The notes below the pieces were generated by a model that was not told the origin of the DNA, did not search any database, and saw nothing but the letters and a program-made list of their open reading frames with translations. DNA of 64,000 nucleotides, taken from assembly GCF_029168945.1 (NCBI RefSeq), contig NC_083604.1, positions 38,435,686-38,499,685 of the forward strand, read 5' to 3'. Each line of letters starts with the position of its first letter. Position 1 is the first letter of the stretch. This document shows, one piece after another, positions 23,283-35,276 of the stretch. The stretch is from Cannabis sativa. Lineage: Eukaryota > Streptophyta > Magnoliopsida > Rosales > Cannabaceae. A program made the position numbers and the translations under genes.

Positions 23283-24560
23283 CTTATGTCAAAATTTATT
23301 TTAGCAACCTAGTCCATTTTCTTAGTAAAACTTAAATGGACTTCCTATATGCATCTAAGCCCAATTGCAAACATATAGGCTCACACAGGTCAAATGATTT
23401 GGATGGGCCCTATCATGATACTAGGTTTACACAGACGAAAGAATTACAAATTTACCTGTTACAAATTATTTATAAGATCTATTGACAATTGGACTATGAT
23501 TAAAATCAGATCATTAGATCTGTCAATAAGTTAATCATAGAAATTTAGATCAAATAAATAATAGGTTCGTTAAAAAAAATTTTAATAAACAGTATAAATA
23601 AATAAACAAACATTGTCCATGTAACAGTTGTGAAATAAGATATTAATATATAATTAAATTATTATTTTAATCTAACCAACTAAACTTTGAAAGTTTAGGG
23701 TTGTTAAAAACAACCTTAAAAATCTAAAAATTTAAAATTAAAAAATGAAAGCTAATTTAAAATATCTAGGTTTATTTGAATTATTTTTATCAAATTAAAT
23801 TAAATATCAAATAAGATCAATGATTTGAAAAAAAAATATCTTCAATATCATTTTCAAATCTTCTAATTTAATTAAATTAAAATAATAAAATAAACCAATT
23901 TTAAAATAGATATGGTTCGATAATTATTATTTTAAGAATAAAATAATAAATAAATAATAATTATTATAATTATATGTCAAAATATCTTAAATTAAGCATA
24001 ATTCAAATTTCTACAAAAATATCTAAGTTATTTAAATATTTAAAATATGATTTATAAATTTCCAATAAGTAAAATAATATAAAAAGTTAAAATATTATTT
24101 TTAAACTTATAATTTATAAATGATTAAATATTTAACAAAATAACAAATTTTTGAATTTGAAAATATTATGGTTAGAATATCTATAAAAATATCTAAGTTA
24201 ATTTTAAATTTATTAATTATTTAATTTATTATATAAGATAATTTTAATATAATATTTCAAATAAAAAAGATAAAGTTATCTTTTAATTTAAAATATGTAA
24301 AATATCAAAATATCTCATCTTATAATTAAATAATATATAAATATTAAAGAAATTAACCAATTTTTAAATCTAATCATAATTTAGAAAATAAAATAATCAA
24401 TTTTTAAAATTTAAATCTCAAAATATCAAAATTAATAATAATCTATTGAAATATAAATATTATTAATTTAAAATACGATATTTAAGTTCAAATATATTTA
24501 AAAATAATATTTTATTTTAAAATTGGGTTTTGAAAATTGGAATCGAATTTTGGGAAAAAA
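23283..24560 (-). other. AT-rich non-coding leader of the composite Copia element, second part
   Basis: No genes. Very AT-rich from 23640 with recurrent AAATATCTAAGTTA-like and TTTAAAATAT-like phrases, similar in texture to 8000-9400. It joins that region once the Harbinger element is removed. Confidence 0.6.
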
Positions 24561-24589
24561 AATTCCTAGAAAATCGGGTTTGGGGTGAA

Positions 24590-24815
24590 TGCTGCCAGTA
24601 GGCTGCAAACGCAGCCTTCGAAGGCTGCAGATGGGGCCATGCGCGCGCGGAGCTTGAGGGGGACGCCGAGAAACCTCGGCGCTGGCATGATGTTCGTGGG
24701 CGGATTGCAGCATCTGGGCATAAGGCTGACCGTGTCTGAAGACACGGCTTGTCTGAGTGTACGCACCCGTGATCCCGTGTTGTCCGAGTGCCTGGTGCAC
24801 ATCGATGCACTCACT
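24590..24815 (-). promoter_or_regulatory. GC-rich structured leader segment with several perfect hairpins
   Basis: A sharply bounded GC-rich island in AT-rich DNA, 275-500 bases into the leader from the 5' LTR. It contains an 18-base perfect palindrome GCAGCCTTCGAAGGCTGC (24611-24628), a 7-bp stem with loop AAAC (24664-24681), a 7-bp stem CCGTGTC/GACACGG with loop TGAA (24730-24747), and GTGCA/TGCAC around CATCGA (24795-24810). In retroelements, structured leaders at this place serve packaging, dimerisation or translation; that role is inferred. The short frames on both strands here follow from its base composition. Confidence 0.5.
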
Positions 24816-25073
24816 CGAGAGCCATGGCACCCAATTTTCAAAAATTCATAACTTTCTCAATTTTTATCGGAATCGAGTTCGGTAAAAACAAAAATTTCTT
24901 AATTTTTCACAAAAAATCCAAATAAAATATTTTTAAAAATAAAAAAAAAAATCATGGAAAAAAGTTCTGTACAACACATACATTTATCAAATAACACATA
25001 AACCACACGAAGCCATCCAAATCAACATATAACATTGTTTTAATTCATATTTCATGAAAGTAAATCATTACCA

Positions 25074-25089
25074 TGGCTCTGACGCGAGT
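25074..25089 (-). other. Primer binding site of the composite Copia element (degenerate)
   Basis: On the minus strand, directly after the LTR end, GCGTCAGAGCCATGG matches the common initiator-Met tRNA site TGGTATCAGAGCCATGG except for its first bases. Confidence 0.6.
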
Positions 25090-26902
25090 TGTTGGAAATA
25101 TTTTACCAGGAATCATTACATTGGTTGTAGCGGAAAATAATGACTCCTTCTGTTCAGATCTCTAGCCCTTGATTCCTTTCTGTAGCAGAGCATCACCAAG
25201 ATCTGAACCTGGATCTCTTTTTCTCCTTCCTTGATGTTGATTCTCCTTCTTGTTGATTGGATTCTTCACAGTCTTACACACTATGATTGAGGTACCACTT
25301 GATGTGTGTTGGCACTCACTCTATCACTCAAGGCTGAATAAAATTTAAGTAGAAAAGAAGAACAATTGGTTTCGGCCTAAGGAATAGAAAGAGGCTCATT
25401 TTTCTGAAAGTGAATTTCATCTGACAGTTAAGTGTGAATGTGAGCCATCACTATCTATTTATAGGTAACCACCTAGGTTTAGATTAGATTTAATTAGCAT
25501 TTAAATAATAAAAAAAATAAATGGTAAATTGCTTTAAGTGTGGTCGGCCCTACATAGTGGATAATGGGCCCACTTTGCAATGTCGCTATTTTGTCATTTT
25601 TCTATCCTATTTTTTCAAAAACACCAATTTTCCAATTTAACCACTTAAATGCTAAATCCAATTATTTAATAACTAAAAATTAATTATTAAATAATATCGT
25701 CATTTAATAAATTTATTAATTAGACTTAATAAAGTCTTTCAATTAATAAATAAAACCTAGAATCTCTTTTCTTACAATTTTGCCCTTGCTTAATGAAAAT
25801 TTATAAACTAGACATAGTCTAATTTTAGAATTATAATTGATTAACTAAAATCAATTAACTGAGTCTTACAAGTAGTATGGTCTCAACTAGTATGGGGACC
25901 ATGGGCCTATATAACCGAGCTTCCAATAAGCAGATACAGAATTTACAAAGTAAATTCATTGACTTATTAATTCCTTGTTGCATCCACGCATAGAACTTAG
26001 AATTGCACTCTCAGTCATATAGAACGCTCTATCTGTTCCACGATATAGATACAGTATAAATTATCCATTGTTATAATCCTAATAATCAATGATCCTCTAT
26101 AGATGATTTACATTGCATAGGGATAAAATTACCGTTACACCCTTTCAATGTATTTTATCCTTAAAACACTTGCCACCTATAAATGATATTTTAGTGAAAT
26201 AATATAATCACTAAAATGAGATCTCAATCGTTTATCTCTATTTAGCAAGCTCGAAGGAAATCATCGTTTCACTTCTAAATACCTATAGAAGCTATAGATT
26301 CCATATCTATGATTAGTACTCCCACTCAATTGTACTATCATGTTCCAAAATGTACGTATCACCCTGACCCAAAAGTAGGCTTAACTAACAAATCAAAGAA
26401 CATGTATAATACTCTTGAGATCGAACCTAATCATGTCTGGATTAAGATCATTTGATCTAGGATCAACTAGGTGATATTGAATTGAATAGATATTACGGTA
26501 AATTTAACATATCTAATCAAAGTTCAATATCGGTCCCATCCAATGTATACTCCATACATCTGATACTGGTAAACTTTGCGAATGCCCTGGAAAGTACATA
26601 ACACTTATCCAAGGTGTAAGAATACCTATCGCTGATTGTCATGCCAGTCTAAATCCAGTGAACTGACAAATCAGGGAATTAAAACTTTTGAACATATAAA
26701 TATGATTATATTCTACTGTGCTGACAACACTATAATCATGTACAAATAAATATGTTCTGGACTTAATAGAATTTATACATTAAACAATAATCATGAAACA
26801 AATCATGTGAACCATGCAACATAAAATGTTATTTCTGATCTTTATTAATTAGTAAATTTGATTATAAGGAAATGGGTTTTACTTAGGGCACAAAACCCAA
26901 CA
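25090..26902 (-). repeat. 5' LTR of the composite Copia element (1813 bp)
   Basis: Bounded by TGTTGG and CCAACA. It matches 1-835 and, more distantly, the LTR at 38074-39994. Flanks CGAGT and TAAAG do not match, as expected for one LTR of a full element and not a solo LTR. Confidence 0.85.
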
Positions 26903-27838
26903 TAAAGACTATCTTGCTATTCATTAGCTGTGTTGAGTTGAGAGTGTGTATTGTTGTAAAGGGTTTGAAATTTGTATAACTCATGTCCCTCGAGTGAGCC
27001 ATTTCATAGGAGTAAGACTCTATTTCTGTTCATGAATTTTGTCCCTATAATGTACCAACTCTGAGCTCCATCTTCAATCAATAAAGGCAATGCCTCAAGA
27101 CAGTTCTACCCAAGGAATAGATCCACGCTTCCTGCTTGTGATCGAACCTTGTAATTCATTTGTTTACATACTCTGTTTTTACCATTCTTTTCTATGCATT
27201 GTCAGTTTAATTTCTCTTTATTATTCTTTGATTTTTAAGTGTTTGTTATGTTCTTGGATGGTGATTGATTCACCACATTTATATCATTAGTTCTCTTACA
27301 TGCACGATTGGTCTCTGTATGTACATCAACTTAAGAAGTTTCTGCCTCCACTTTAGTCCCTCCACAAACTTTTACTTGCCTCTTCAAACATTCATGGGCA
27401 ACATTTCTTACTTATCCAACCATATTTATTGTAAAAAGTAGCAAGCTTAAAAGAAAAAAGGAATGACTTGATGGAGATTCATTTATTGAGATTAATTAGT
27501 CAGCACTATCAAAGAGTTTTATTTTGATAATGAATAGAAAACTAAAAAAAATGAATAGACAATAACACATTTCATTAGTTATTATCATATATAAATAGAC
27601 ATAAATTACGTTTAATTATATATTTACTAAAATAAATACATATAAAATTAATTTTTTTTATTTTTATTCTTAAATACAAATTACTTTAGATGACTTTTAG
27701 TTTGACTACTCTTACTATAAGTATTTTTAAAAATATAAAAAATGAAAATAATAAGAAAAAATATAAACTACATTAGAAAAATCTTCGTATGCCACATAAC
27801 TTTGTTGGCAAGAGAGTTATAAATATAAGACAATTCTT
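26903..27838. other. Intervening DNA, no gene seen
   Basis: About 160 bases of moderately balanced sequence with a possible polyadenylation signal (CAATCAATAAAGG near 27080), then AT-rich DNA. The frame 27090-27290 has no recognisable feature. Confidence 0.4.
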
Positions 27839-28324
27839 TTATAGGACCTCTTAAAAAAACTCCATAGGTCGGGGTGTTGTAGATCTAATAGAAATGCGAC
27901 TCGTTAACTAATGAGTTTAATTTTTGAAAACATGAGAAACACTGCATTATGTTCTACTTGTCATTAACTAATACTTTTAAATTTTATTTATTAAATTTGT
28001 TGTGTTTTTCACGTTTATGTATAGTTTTTTTAAATTTTTTTATTAAATACATTAAATGCTTAGTCTCTCCTTGTTCTTCTTCCCTTCTACCTAATAAAAA
28101 AACCAACCTATCCACAATATTGGGCAAGAACATGAACAAAAACTATTATAAAAGATTAAGAACACCTACAATATTCAAAGAATTCATAAACACCAACATG
28201 TATTCAACATCATGTCTAACAATATTTTATTTTAAATTTATGATCCAAAATCACAGATACACCGTCAAATGTATAAATCATAGCTTTTTCATTATCACTA
28301 TAAAAAATTCTGAAATATGTACAC

Positions 28325-30378
28325 TGTAATGACCGCTTTAGTAATTTGGATTAGCAAAGGCAATTAGCACTAATTTCCGTTAATTTTATAATTATTTATG
28401 AATTAATTATTTCTGGACCCCAATATTTAGAAATGAATATTAGAGTTATAATTTCTCAATTCTGAAGATTTTATTAAACTCTAGGGGTATTATTTGATTA
28501 ATATGTGAAATATGCAATTTTTGTAATTTTTGCTCGACGACAACGAAAAATGCGATGGGTGGCTAGTTTGATCACATGGGTAAGTTTAGAACCTTATTTC
28601 TTAGTGGGAAATATTTTAGAGAAAATAAAATACAGGGATTGAGCGGGGTTATCGAATTTGACCATTTTACCCCTAGCTTTTGAAAAACCTTAGTTTTGGG
28701 TTAAAGGGCAATTTAGTCTTTTGGTTAAATGATGTTTTGAGTGGCTTCCTATTAGAGTGACACCTAGCTTTAGATTTTTCAGCAATGTTATGAATTAATT
28801 TTAATTTCATTTGGAGGAAAATAAGGGAAAAAGGAAAAGTCAAAATAGAGAGTTTCCTCTCTTTCTCTCTTTCGGCTGAAGCAAACCAGAGGAGATCACC
28901 CCTTTTTACCATTGTTTTTCTGGAATTCTTCTAAGGATTCAAGTGTTCTTGAAGCTAAGGTAACCCTAGTTCTTTTCTAGTTGTGTTTTCTCAAGTTTTC
29001 ATGGGTTTCAAGTTGTGTTTTTGCTAGGGAGGGGCTGTTAGTGTTATGTTTGCTTAGGGTTTGAATTCTAAGTTTATTTTGACTTGATTTTGAGTTCTGG
29101 ATATTAGTTTTGTTGTATGGAGATGGAATTAAGTATGCTTGAGCTTTGAAGCTCAAGTTTAGGGCTTTAATGGCATCCTTTGATTTAGTGACTTTTTCAG
29201 GGAATTTCTTGTTGGATTATGTTGTATATGCATTGTACTGGTATACTGAAAAGTTTGGTAGAGTTTGGCTTGATTTTGAGGTCATGGGGGCATTTTTCAG
29301 GTTCCCGGCAAAGAACTGAAATTCTGGTTCTGGGGGATCTGTAGCAACCGGTCGACCGGTTGGTGTCCCAGAACCGGACTTAGGTTGGGAGCACGGTGCA
29401 ACGGGTTGGGGCAGTTTTTGGAACCCTAATTTTTTCCCATTTTTGAGATATTTAGAGTATTGCCATCGATAGGGAAACTTTTAGGTTCAAAGTTAAGTCC
29501 CCGGAAAGTGATTTAGCGAGTCACTCATCTATGTTATAATTAATGTGATTAGCGCATCCATCTAGCACGAGACTTTCCGTTCAGGTCGACCAGCACACTT
29601 GAATTCGGAAAGAAGGTAAGAACTGCATTTAATGTGTGATATGAATATTTGAGTGTATGTATATGTTATGTGTATATGCATGCTTAAATTGTTAATTGCA
29701 CTACCAACACTTGTACGGTTATGGTACAGAGTGCATTGGTATAGTGAATATTGTTTGTGAGTATTGTACAGTGATACCAACACAAGTACGAGAAAGTGCT
29801 GAGGTGTGTGGTATATCACTCAGTTGTACTAAGGGTACGAAACAAACCCTACCAACACTCGTACAGTGAGGTACGTAGTGTATGTGCTATAGTGGCTGTA
29901 CCCTAGTATTTAATGTTCTTACTCATCTGCTGAGCCTTGTAAATAGGTGTATGGGCGCCTAGGTACAAGTCAGAATTATATGATATGTTATATGCTTTTC
30001 TTACTGAGTCTGTCGACTCACAGTTCTACTTCCATGTGTAGGTAAAGGAAAGGCGAAAGCTGAACAGGAGTGAACCTGAGCTAGGATGGGATTGTACATG
30101 TCAAAGCAGGGCGACCTAGAGTGTTCGATCTCGGGACATCTGGGGATTGTATTTTGTAGTCGCTGTGCGACCTGTAATATTTGTATTTTTGAATATTAAT
30201 TTTAAAAAAATTTGAAAACAGAATCTCAGCACTTGTAAGTATTTTAATATATTATGTAGTTTATTAATTAATATAAAAGTTTTAATTTGACACGTTTTCC
30301 AAGAAAATTATTTGATTAGCAAAGATTGCACTGTAATTGAAAAAGCACTGTAGTGTGCCTTAGCATTAGGGCGTTACA
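28325..30378 (+). repeat. 5' LTR of the Tekay element
   Basis: TGTAATGACCGC to GGGCGTTACA. It contains an 18-base palindrome (29345-29362) and three copies of a TACCAACACT-type repeat near 29702, 29774 and 29849. A late landmark TACTGAGTCTG ... TACTTCCATGTGTAGGTAAAGG (30004-30050) could contain a splice acceptor. Confidence 0.9.
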
Positions 30379-30382
30379 ATTT

Positions 30383-30396
30383 TTGTATCAGAGCCA
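30383..30396 (+). other. Primer binding site, initiator-Met type
   Basis: TTGTATCAGAGCCA four bases after the LTR, one base off the usual TGGTATCAGAGCC. Confidence 0.75.
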
Positions 30397-30635
30397 CCAG
30401 ATTTGTCTACCGAAGCTTGCTAAGACATGTACAATCTTCATCAGAGAAAGCTCAGTTCACGGTTCAGTAAGCCCGTACTTGTTTAGTATTTTAAATAATT
30501 GTGAAAGCATGTTAGGAAGCATATTAGATTTGAATTAATTATTTTAAAGTGTGTTGCCTTTAAGTCCTTAAGAGCGGTGTTAAGTTTTGATCGCTGTCAA
30601 ACCTGCCTTGCGATACCTAGGCTAAGTCCTATAAA

Positions 30636-31613
30636 ATGGATGCCCCGCGAAATACAAGTAGTCAGGGTGACATGATTGAGACCGGAGGCGGTCAGAGAAA
30701 TCCCCAAAATCCTCGTGGTCGCAGCCGTAGCTGTGGCAGAGCTCAGGGTGGTCGCCCTGTAAATCCACCAGAAGCTCCTCCGGATTGGGAGCAAAGCTTT
30801 GCAAAAATGCAAGATCAGATCCGCCAACATGATGAAGAGAATCAGAGGTTGAGGCAGCAGGGTCCTCCTGCCGTGCCTCCTCAACAAGTTGCTCAGGCCG
30901 TTGTAGTTCCAGCAGTGCCAGCAGAACAGCTTGTTGTTGACAACCGTATGGAGCCGTTGTACAAAAGGTTTCGAAAGCAAGCACCTCCAGTATTTTTGGG
31001 AGGTCCTGATGTAATGAAGGTTGAGCAGTTGCTCACAGTGATTGAGTGTATCCTTAACTTTATCGGAGTGGTTGGTAATGATCGGGTGACCTGCGCCACT
31101 TTCTAGTTTTAGGAGGACGCTCTCGTGCGGTGGGAGTTGATAACCCTCACTCGAGACGTCATAGTGATGACCGGGGAAGAATTCAAGGAGTTGTTTAACT
31201 CTAAATACTACAATGAAGCCCTCCACAGTGCTAAGCGGAAAGAGTTCACTGAGTTGGTACAAACCGAAGGAATGTCGGTTATGGAGTATACTACTAAGTT
31301 TGACTGTCTGGCCAACCTCGCTGTGGGAATCGTGCCAACTGATTTTAGCAAGAAAGAAAAGTATATGGCCGATTTGAGTGCAAAGATTAGGCACGATTTG
31401 GTGATTACTACCACTGAAGCAACCTCATATGCTGAAATGGTCGAAAAGGCTTTGAGAGCTGAGGGTGCGGTCAAATTTCATCAGGAGCCCCGAGTGACTC
31501 CAAGTGTTGGTGGAACCCCCACTTTTCCTACTCATGTCTATGGTAGGGATGGTGGTGATTCCACCACAGATCAGAAAAGGAAAGTTACCCCAGCATCTGG
31601 TGGTTCTAGATAA
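30636..31613 (+). pseudogene. gag: Tekay gag (capsid, nucleocapsid start), interrupted
   Basis: Starts MDAPRNTSSQGDMIETGGGQ at 30636, 257 bases after the LTR. It has a Pro/Gln-rich N-terminus, then the retrotransposon gag domain from about 30960 (PPVFLGGPDVMKVEQLL, then EEFKELFNSKYYNEA, then EFTELVQTEGMSVMEYT and FDCLANLA). Two in-frame TAG codons at 31104 and 31110 split the domain between ATF and EDALV. The frame ends at 31613 before the zinc knuckles (CPRCKKHHPGECN and FKKDCP), which continue in other frames at 31665-31780. Structural protein of the virus-like particle; now broken. Confidence 0.85.
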
Positions 31614-34600
31614 AGTAAGCGGTTTTGTGGAAACCAAGGCAGAGGTGGACGCCAGGGTTACTCCTACCCTGAGTGTCCTCGTTGCAAGAAACATCACCCG
31701 GGAGAGTGCAACCGGAAGACATGCTTTCTCCGTGGCATGGTGGGAATTTCAAGAAAGATTGCCCTCAGGCAAAGAAAGAGGAGCCGAAAGCTAAGGTAAA
31801 ACCGTCTCCTGCTCGGGTGTTCGCTATCACCCAAGCTGATGCTGCAGCCAGTCCTTCTATTGTGACAGGTCAGCTTCCCGTCAACAACTCCTTGTTTACA
31901 GTATTATTTGATTCGGGAGCTACACGCTCATATGTAGCTACAAGAATAATTGATCTTTTGGGTAGGCCTTGTGATATTTTAGAAAGAGGGTTTGGAACCC
32001 TAATGCCTAGCAGGGAATTGGTTATCTCTAATAGACACATTAGGTCTATGCCGGTTAAGATCGAGGGAAGGGAGTTGAGTGCTGACCTTATAAAACTTGA
32101 ATTAACTGAGTTTGACACCATACTGGGGATGGATTTTCTGTCCAAGTATTCGGCCAGTATAGATTGTAAGCGGAAAATGGTGACTTTTCAGCCAGAAGGT
32201 GAAGATCCATTTGTTTATGTTGGATCAGTTCAGGGGTCTCGGATCCCAGTTATTTCTATACTGAGGGCTAGAGATTTACTATACAGTGGTTGTGTAGGAT
32301 TTCTAGCAGTGGTGATTGACTCCAGCAGACCCGAAACATTTGGGCCTGAGGCAGTCAGGGTGGTAAGAGACTTTCTCGACGTGTTTCCCGAGGAGTTTTC
32401 GGGATTACTGCCGCAACGAGAAATTGATTTTGTAATTGATCTGGCACCTGGAGTCGAACCTGTTTCTAAAGCTCCATATAGAATGGCTCCAGCAGAACTC
32501 AAGGAGCTTAAGTTACAACTTCAGGGGATGCTTGACATTGGGTTTATCTGACCCAGTGTATCGCCCTGGGGAGCTCCGGTTCTGTTTGTGAAAAAGAAAG
32601 ATGGTTCCTTCAGGATGTGTATTGATTATTGAGAGCTAAACAAGTTGACAGTTAAGAACAAGTATCCGTTACCCGGAATGGATGATTTGTTCGATCAACT
32701 TCAAGGAAAGACAGTGTTTTCAAAGATTGATCTACGATCTAGTTATCATCAACTCAGAATCCGGGAAGAGGACATACCAAAGACAGCTTTTCGAACCAGA
32801 TATGGGCACTATGAGTTTCTGGTAATGTCATTTGGATTGACTAATGCTCCTGCGGCCTTTATGGATCTCATGAATAGGGTATTCAAGGATTTCCTCGATA
32901 ACTGCGTTATAGTGTTTATCGATGACATTCTTGTATACTCTCAGTCAGAAGAGGAGCACGAGCATCATCTTCGAACGGTATTGCAGCGACTTAAGGATCA
33001 CAAGTTGTATGCAAAGTTCAAAAAGTGCGAATTCTGGTTGTCTGAGGTGTCTTTTCTAGGACATATCGTCAGGAAGAATGGGATTATGGTTGATCCAAAC
33101 AAAGTTGAGTCAGTGAAGAATTGGCCGAGGCCAAAGTCTGTGACGGAGGTTCAAAGTTTTATTGGTTTAGCAGGGTATTATCGACGTTTCGTCGAAGGAT
33201 TTTCTAAGATCTCTATGCCCCTAACCGGATTGATTAAGAAAAATCAGAGATTTGTGTGGTCAGACAAGTGTGAAACAAGTTTCCAGGAGTTGAAGCAGCG
33301 TTTGATAATAGCTCCGGTGTTAGCTTTGCCATCAGATCAAGAGACATTCGTGGTTTATTGTGATGCATCAAGACAGGGTCTGGGATGTGTTCTGATGCAA
33401 GCTGACAGAGTCATAGCCTATGCCTCTCGTCAACTGAAAGATTATGAGCAGCGCTACCCAACTCATGACTTACAGCTTGCTGTTGTGGTTTTTGCCCTAA
33501 AGATATGGCAGCATTATCTTTACGGTGAAAAATGAGAGATTTTTATTGATCATAAGAGCCTCAAGTACTTTTTCATCCATAATGATTTGAATATGAGGCA
33601 GAGGAGGTGGCTGGAATTGGTTAAAGACTACGACTGTGAGATTCTGTATCACCCCGGGAAGGCCAATATTATAGCCGATGCTTTGAGTAGAAAGGGTCCC
33701 GGTCAAGTTTGCACCACAGTTCTGATAGCCCCTCAACTAGCCTCTGAAATGGTTAGTGCAGGGATTGAGTTCGTGGTTGGAAAATTGTATAACTTGACAC
33801 TTTAATCTGATCTGCTAGAGAGAATCAGAAAGGCACAACTAGAAGATCCCGAGCTAGTTAAGGTTCGAGATGAGGTTATGGTCGGTTGGCCTAAAGACTT
33901 TTCGGTCTCGAATAGTGGAATGTTGTTGTACAAGGCTCGAGTTTGTGTTCCTGGTGTTGACGAGCTTAAGAAAGAGATACTTGATGAAGCTCATACCACA
34001 CCTTATTCACTGCATCCGGGAACCACCAAAATGTACCGGGATTTGAAGCCCTACTTCTGGTGGTATGGGATGAAAAGTGATGTGGTGGACTACGTGTCCA
34101 AATGCTTAACCTGCCAGCAAATCAAGGCTGAACGTCAAAGGCCAGCAAGGTTATTGCAACCTTTGGTCCTTCCTGAGTGGAAATGGGAGGATATTGCAAT
34201 GGATTTTGTAACGGGGATGCCTAAAACCACAGGAATATATGATTCGGTATGGGTCATAGTGGACAGATTCACAAAATCAGCTCACTTTCTGCCGGTGAAA
34301 GTTACATATTCGGTGGATCAGTACGCTGAACTGTATGTAAAGGAGATAGTTCGTCTTCATGGAGCCCCTAAATCTATTGTTTCAGACAGGGATCTAAAAT
34401 TCACGTCAAAGTTTTGGGTGAGTCTTCAGAAGGCTATGGGTACCAAGTTAAAGTTTAGCACCGCCTTTCACCCTCAGACTGATGGTCAGTCAGAAAGAAT
34501 GATTCAAATATTGGAAGATTTAGTGCGAGCCTGTGTCATGGACTTTTAGGGTTCATGGAATAAGTACTTGCCTTTGATTTAATTCTCCTACAATAATAGC

Positions 34601-35275
34601 TACCAGAGTACAATAGGGATGGCTCCCTATGAGTTGTTATATGGTAGGAAATGTCGTTTCCCTATTCATTGGGACGAAACTGGAGAAAGGAAGTACTTGG
34701 GTCCAGAGTTAGTGCAGATGACCAATGAGGCTATTGATAAGATCAAGGCTCGGATGCTTGCTTCTCAAAGCAGGCAGAAAAGTTATGCTGATCCAAAGCG
34801 CAGAGATGTCACATTTCAGGCAGGGGAACATGTTTTCCTGAAGATTATACCAATGAAGGGTATTAAGCACTTCGGGAAGAAGGGTAAGTTAAGCCCTTGG
34901 TTCATTGGGCCATTTCAAATACTTGAGAAGGTCGGGCAGGTAGCGTATCGGCTAGCCTTACCACCAGCGTTATCGGCTGTTCATGACGTATTTCATATTT
35001 CTATGTTGAGGAAATACATGTCAGACCCGACTCATATCTTGAGTTATGAATTCCTTGAACTGTAATCAGACTTATCCTATGAAGAGCAACATGTACAGAT
35101 TCTTGATAGAAAAGACAAGGTTCTTCGGAACAAGACTATTGCTCTAGTTAAGGTGCTCTAGAGGAACAGTAAGGTGGAAGAAGCCACCTGGGAGTTGGAG
35201 TCTGATATGAGGACTCAACATCTAGACCTATTCAGGTTAGATTTCGAGGACGAAATCCTTTTAACGGGGGGATAA
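31614..35275 (+). pseudogene. pol: Tekay pol: protease, reverse transcriptase, RNase H, integrase, chromodomain
   Basis: From 31673 to the TAA at 35273-35275 one reading frame is kept without frameshift but with eight internal stops (32549, 32630, 33533, 33803, 34547, 34580, 35063, 35159). Order: second zinc knuckle; aspartic protease VLFDSGATRSYV near 31910; RT with [13 protein letters not shown] near 32725 and [14 protein letters not shown] near 32920, catalytic aspartates intact; RNase [16 protein letters not shown] near 33355; integrase with HPGTTKMYR, CLTCQQIKAERQ, MDFVTGMP and DGQSERMIQ; and a C-terminal chromodomain stretch ATWELESDM near 35190. Two stops (32549, 32630) fit CGA to TGA and one (34547) CAG to TAG. 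Confidence 0.9.
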
Positions 35276-35276
35276 T
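35262..35276 (+). other. Polypurine tract of the Tekay element
   Basis: ACGGGGGGATAAT immediately before the 3' LTR; the pol stop lies within it. Confidence 0.8.

Larger units (their letters stand above)
1..26902 (-). mobile_element. Composite minus-strand Ty1/Copia element, host of a nested insertion cluster
   Basis: Two LTRs in the same minus orientation bound this block: one ends at 835 and one spans 25090-26902. Inside the right LTR lies a degenerate initiator-Met-type primer binding site (25074-25089). Inside the left LTR lies a polypurine tract (836-845). Both are where a single minus-strand element would have them. The interior carries degraded Copia RNase H sequence near the 3' LTR and a long AT-rich non-coding leader near the 5' LTR. 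A Tekay-type solo LTR and a PIF/Harbinger element separate the pieces. The outer target duplication cannot be checked because the left end is cut by the window; the right flank is TAAAG. The element is no longer coding. Confidence 0.75.

Noticed and set aside
24498..24851. Overlapping frames in the GC-rich island
   Set aside because: Frames open on both strands because GC-rich DNA has few stops; hairpins explain the sequence better.
25090..26902. Solo LTR
   Set aside because: Flanks CGAGT and TAAAG differ and a primer site follows the LTR, so it is the 5' LTR of a larger element.
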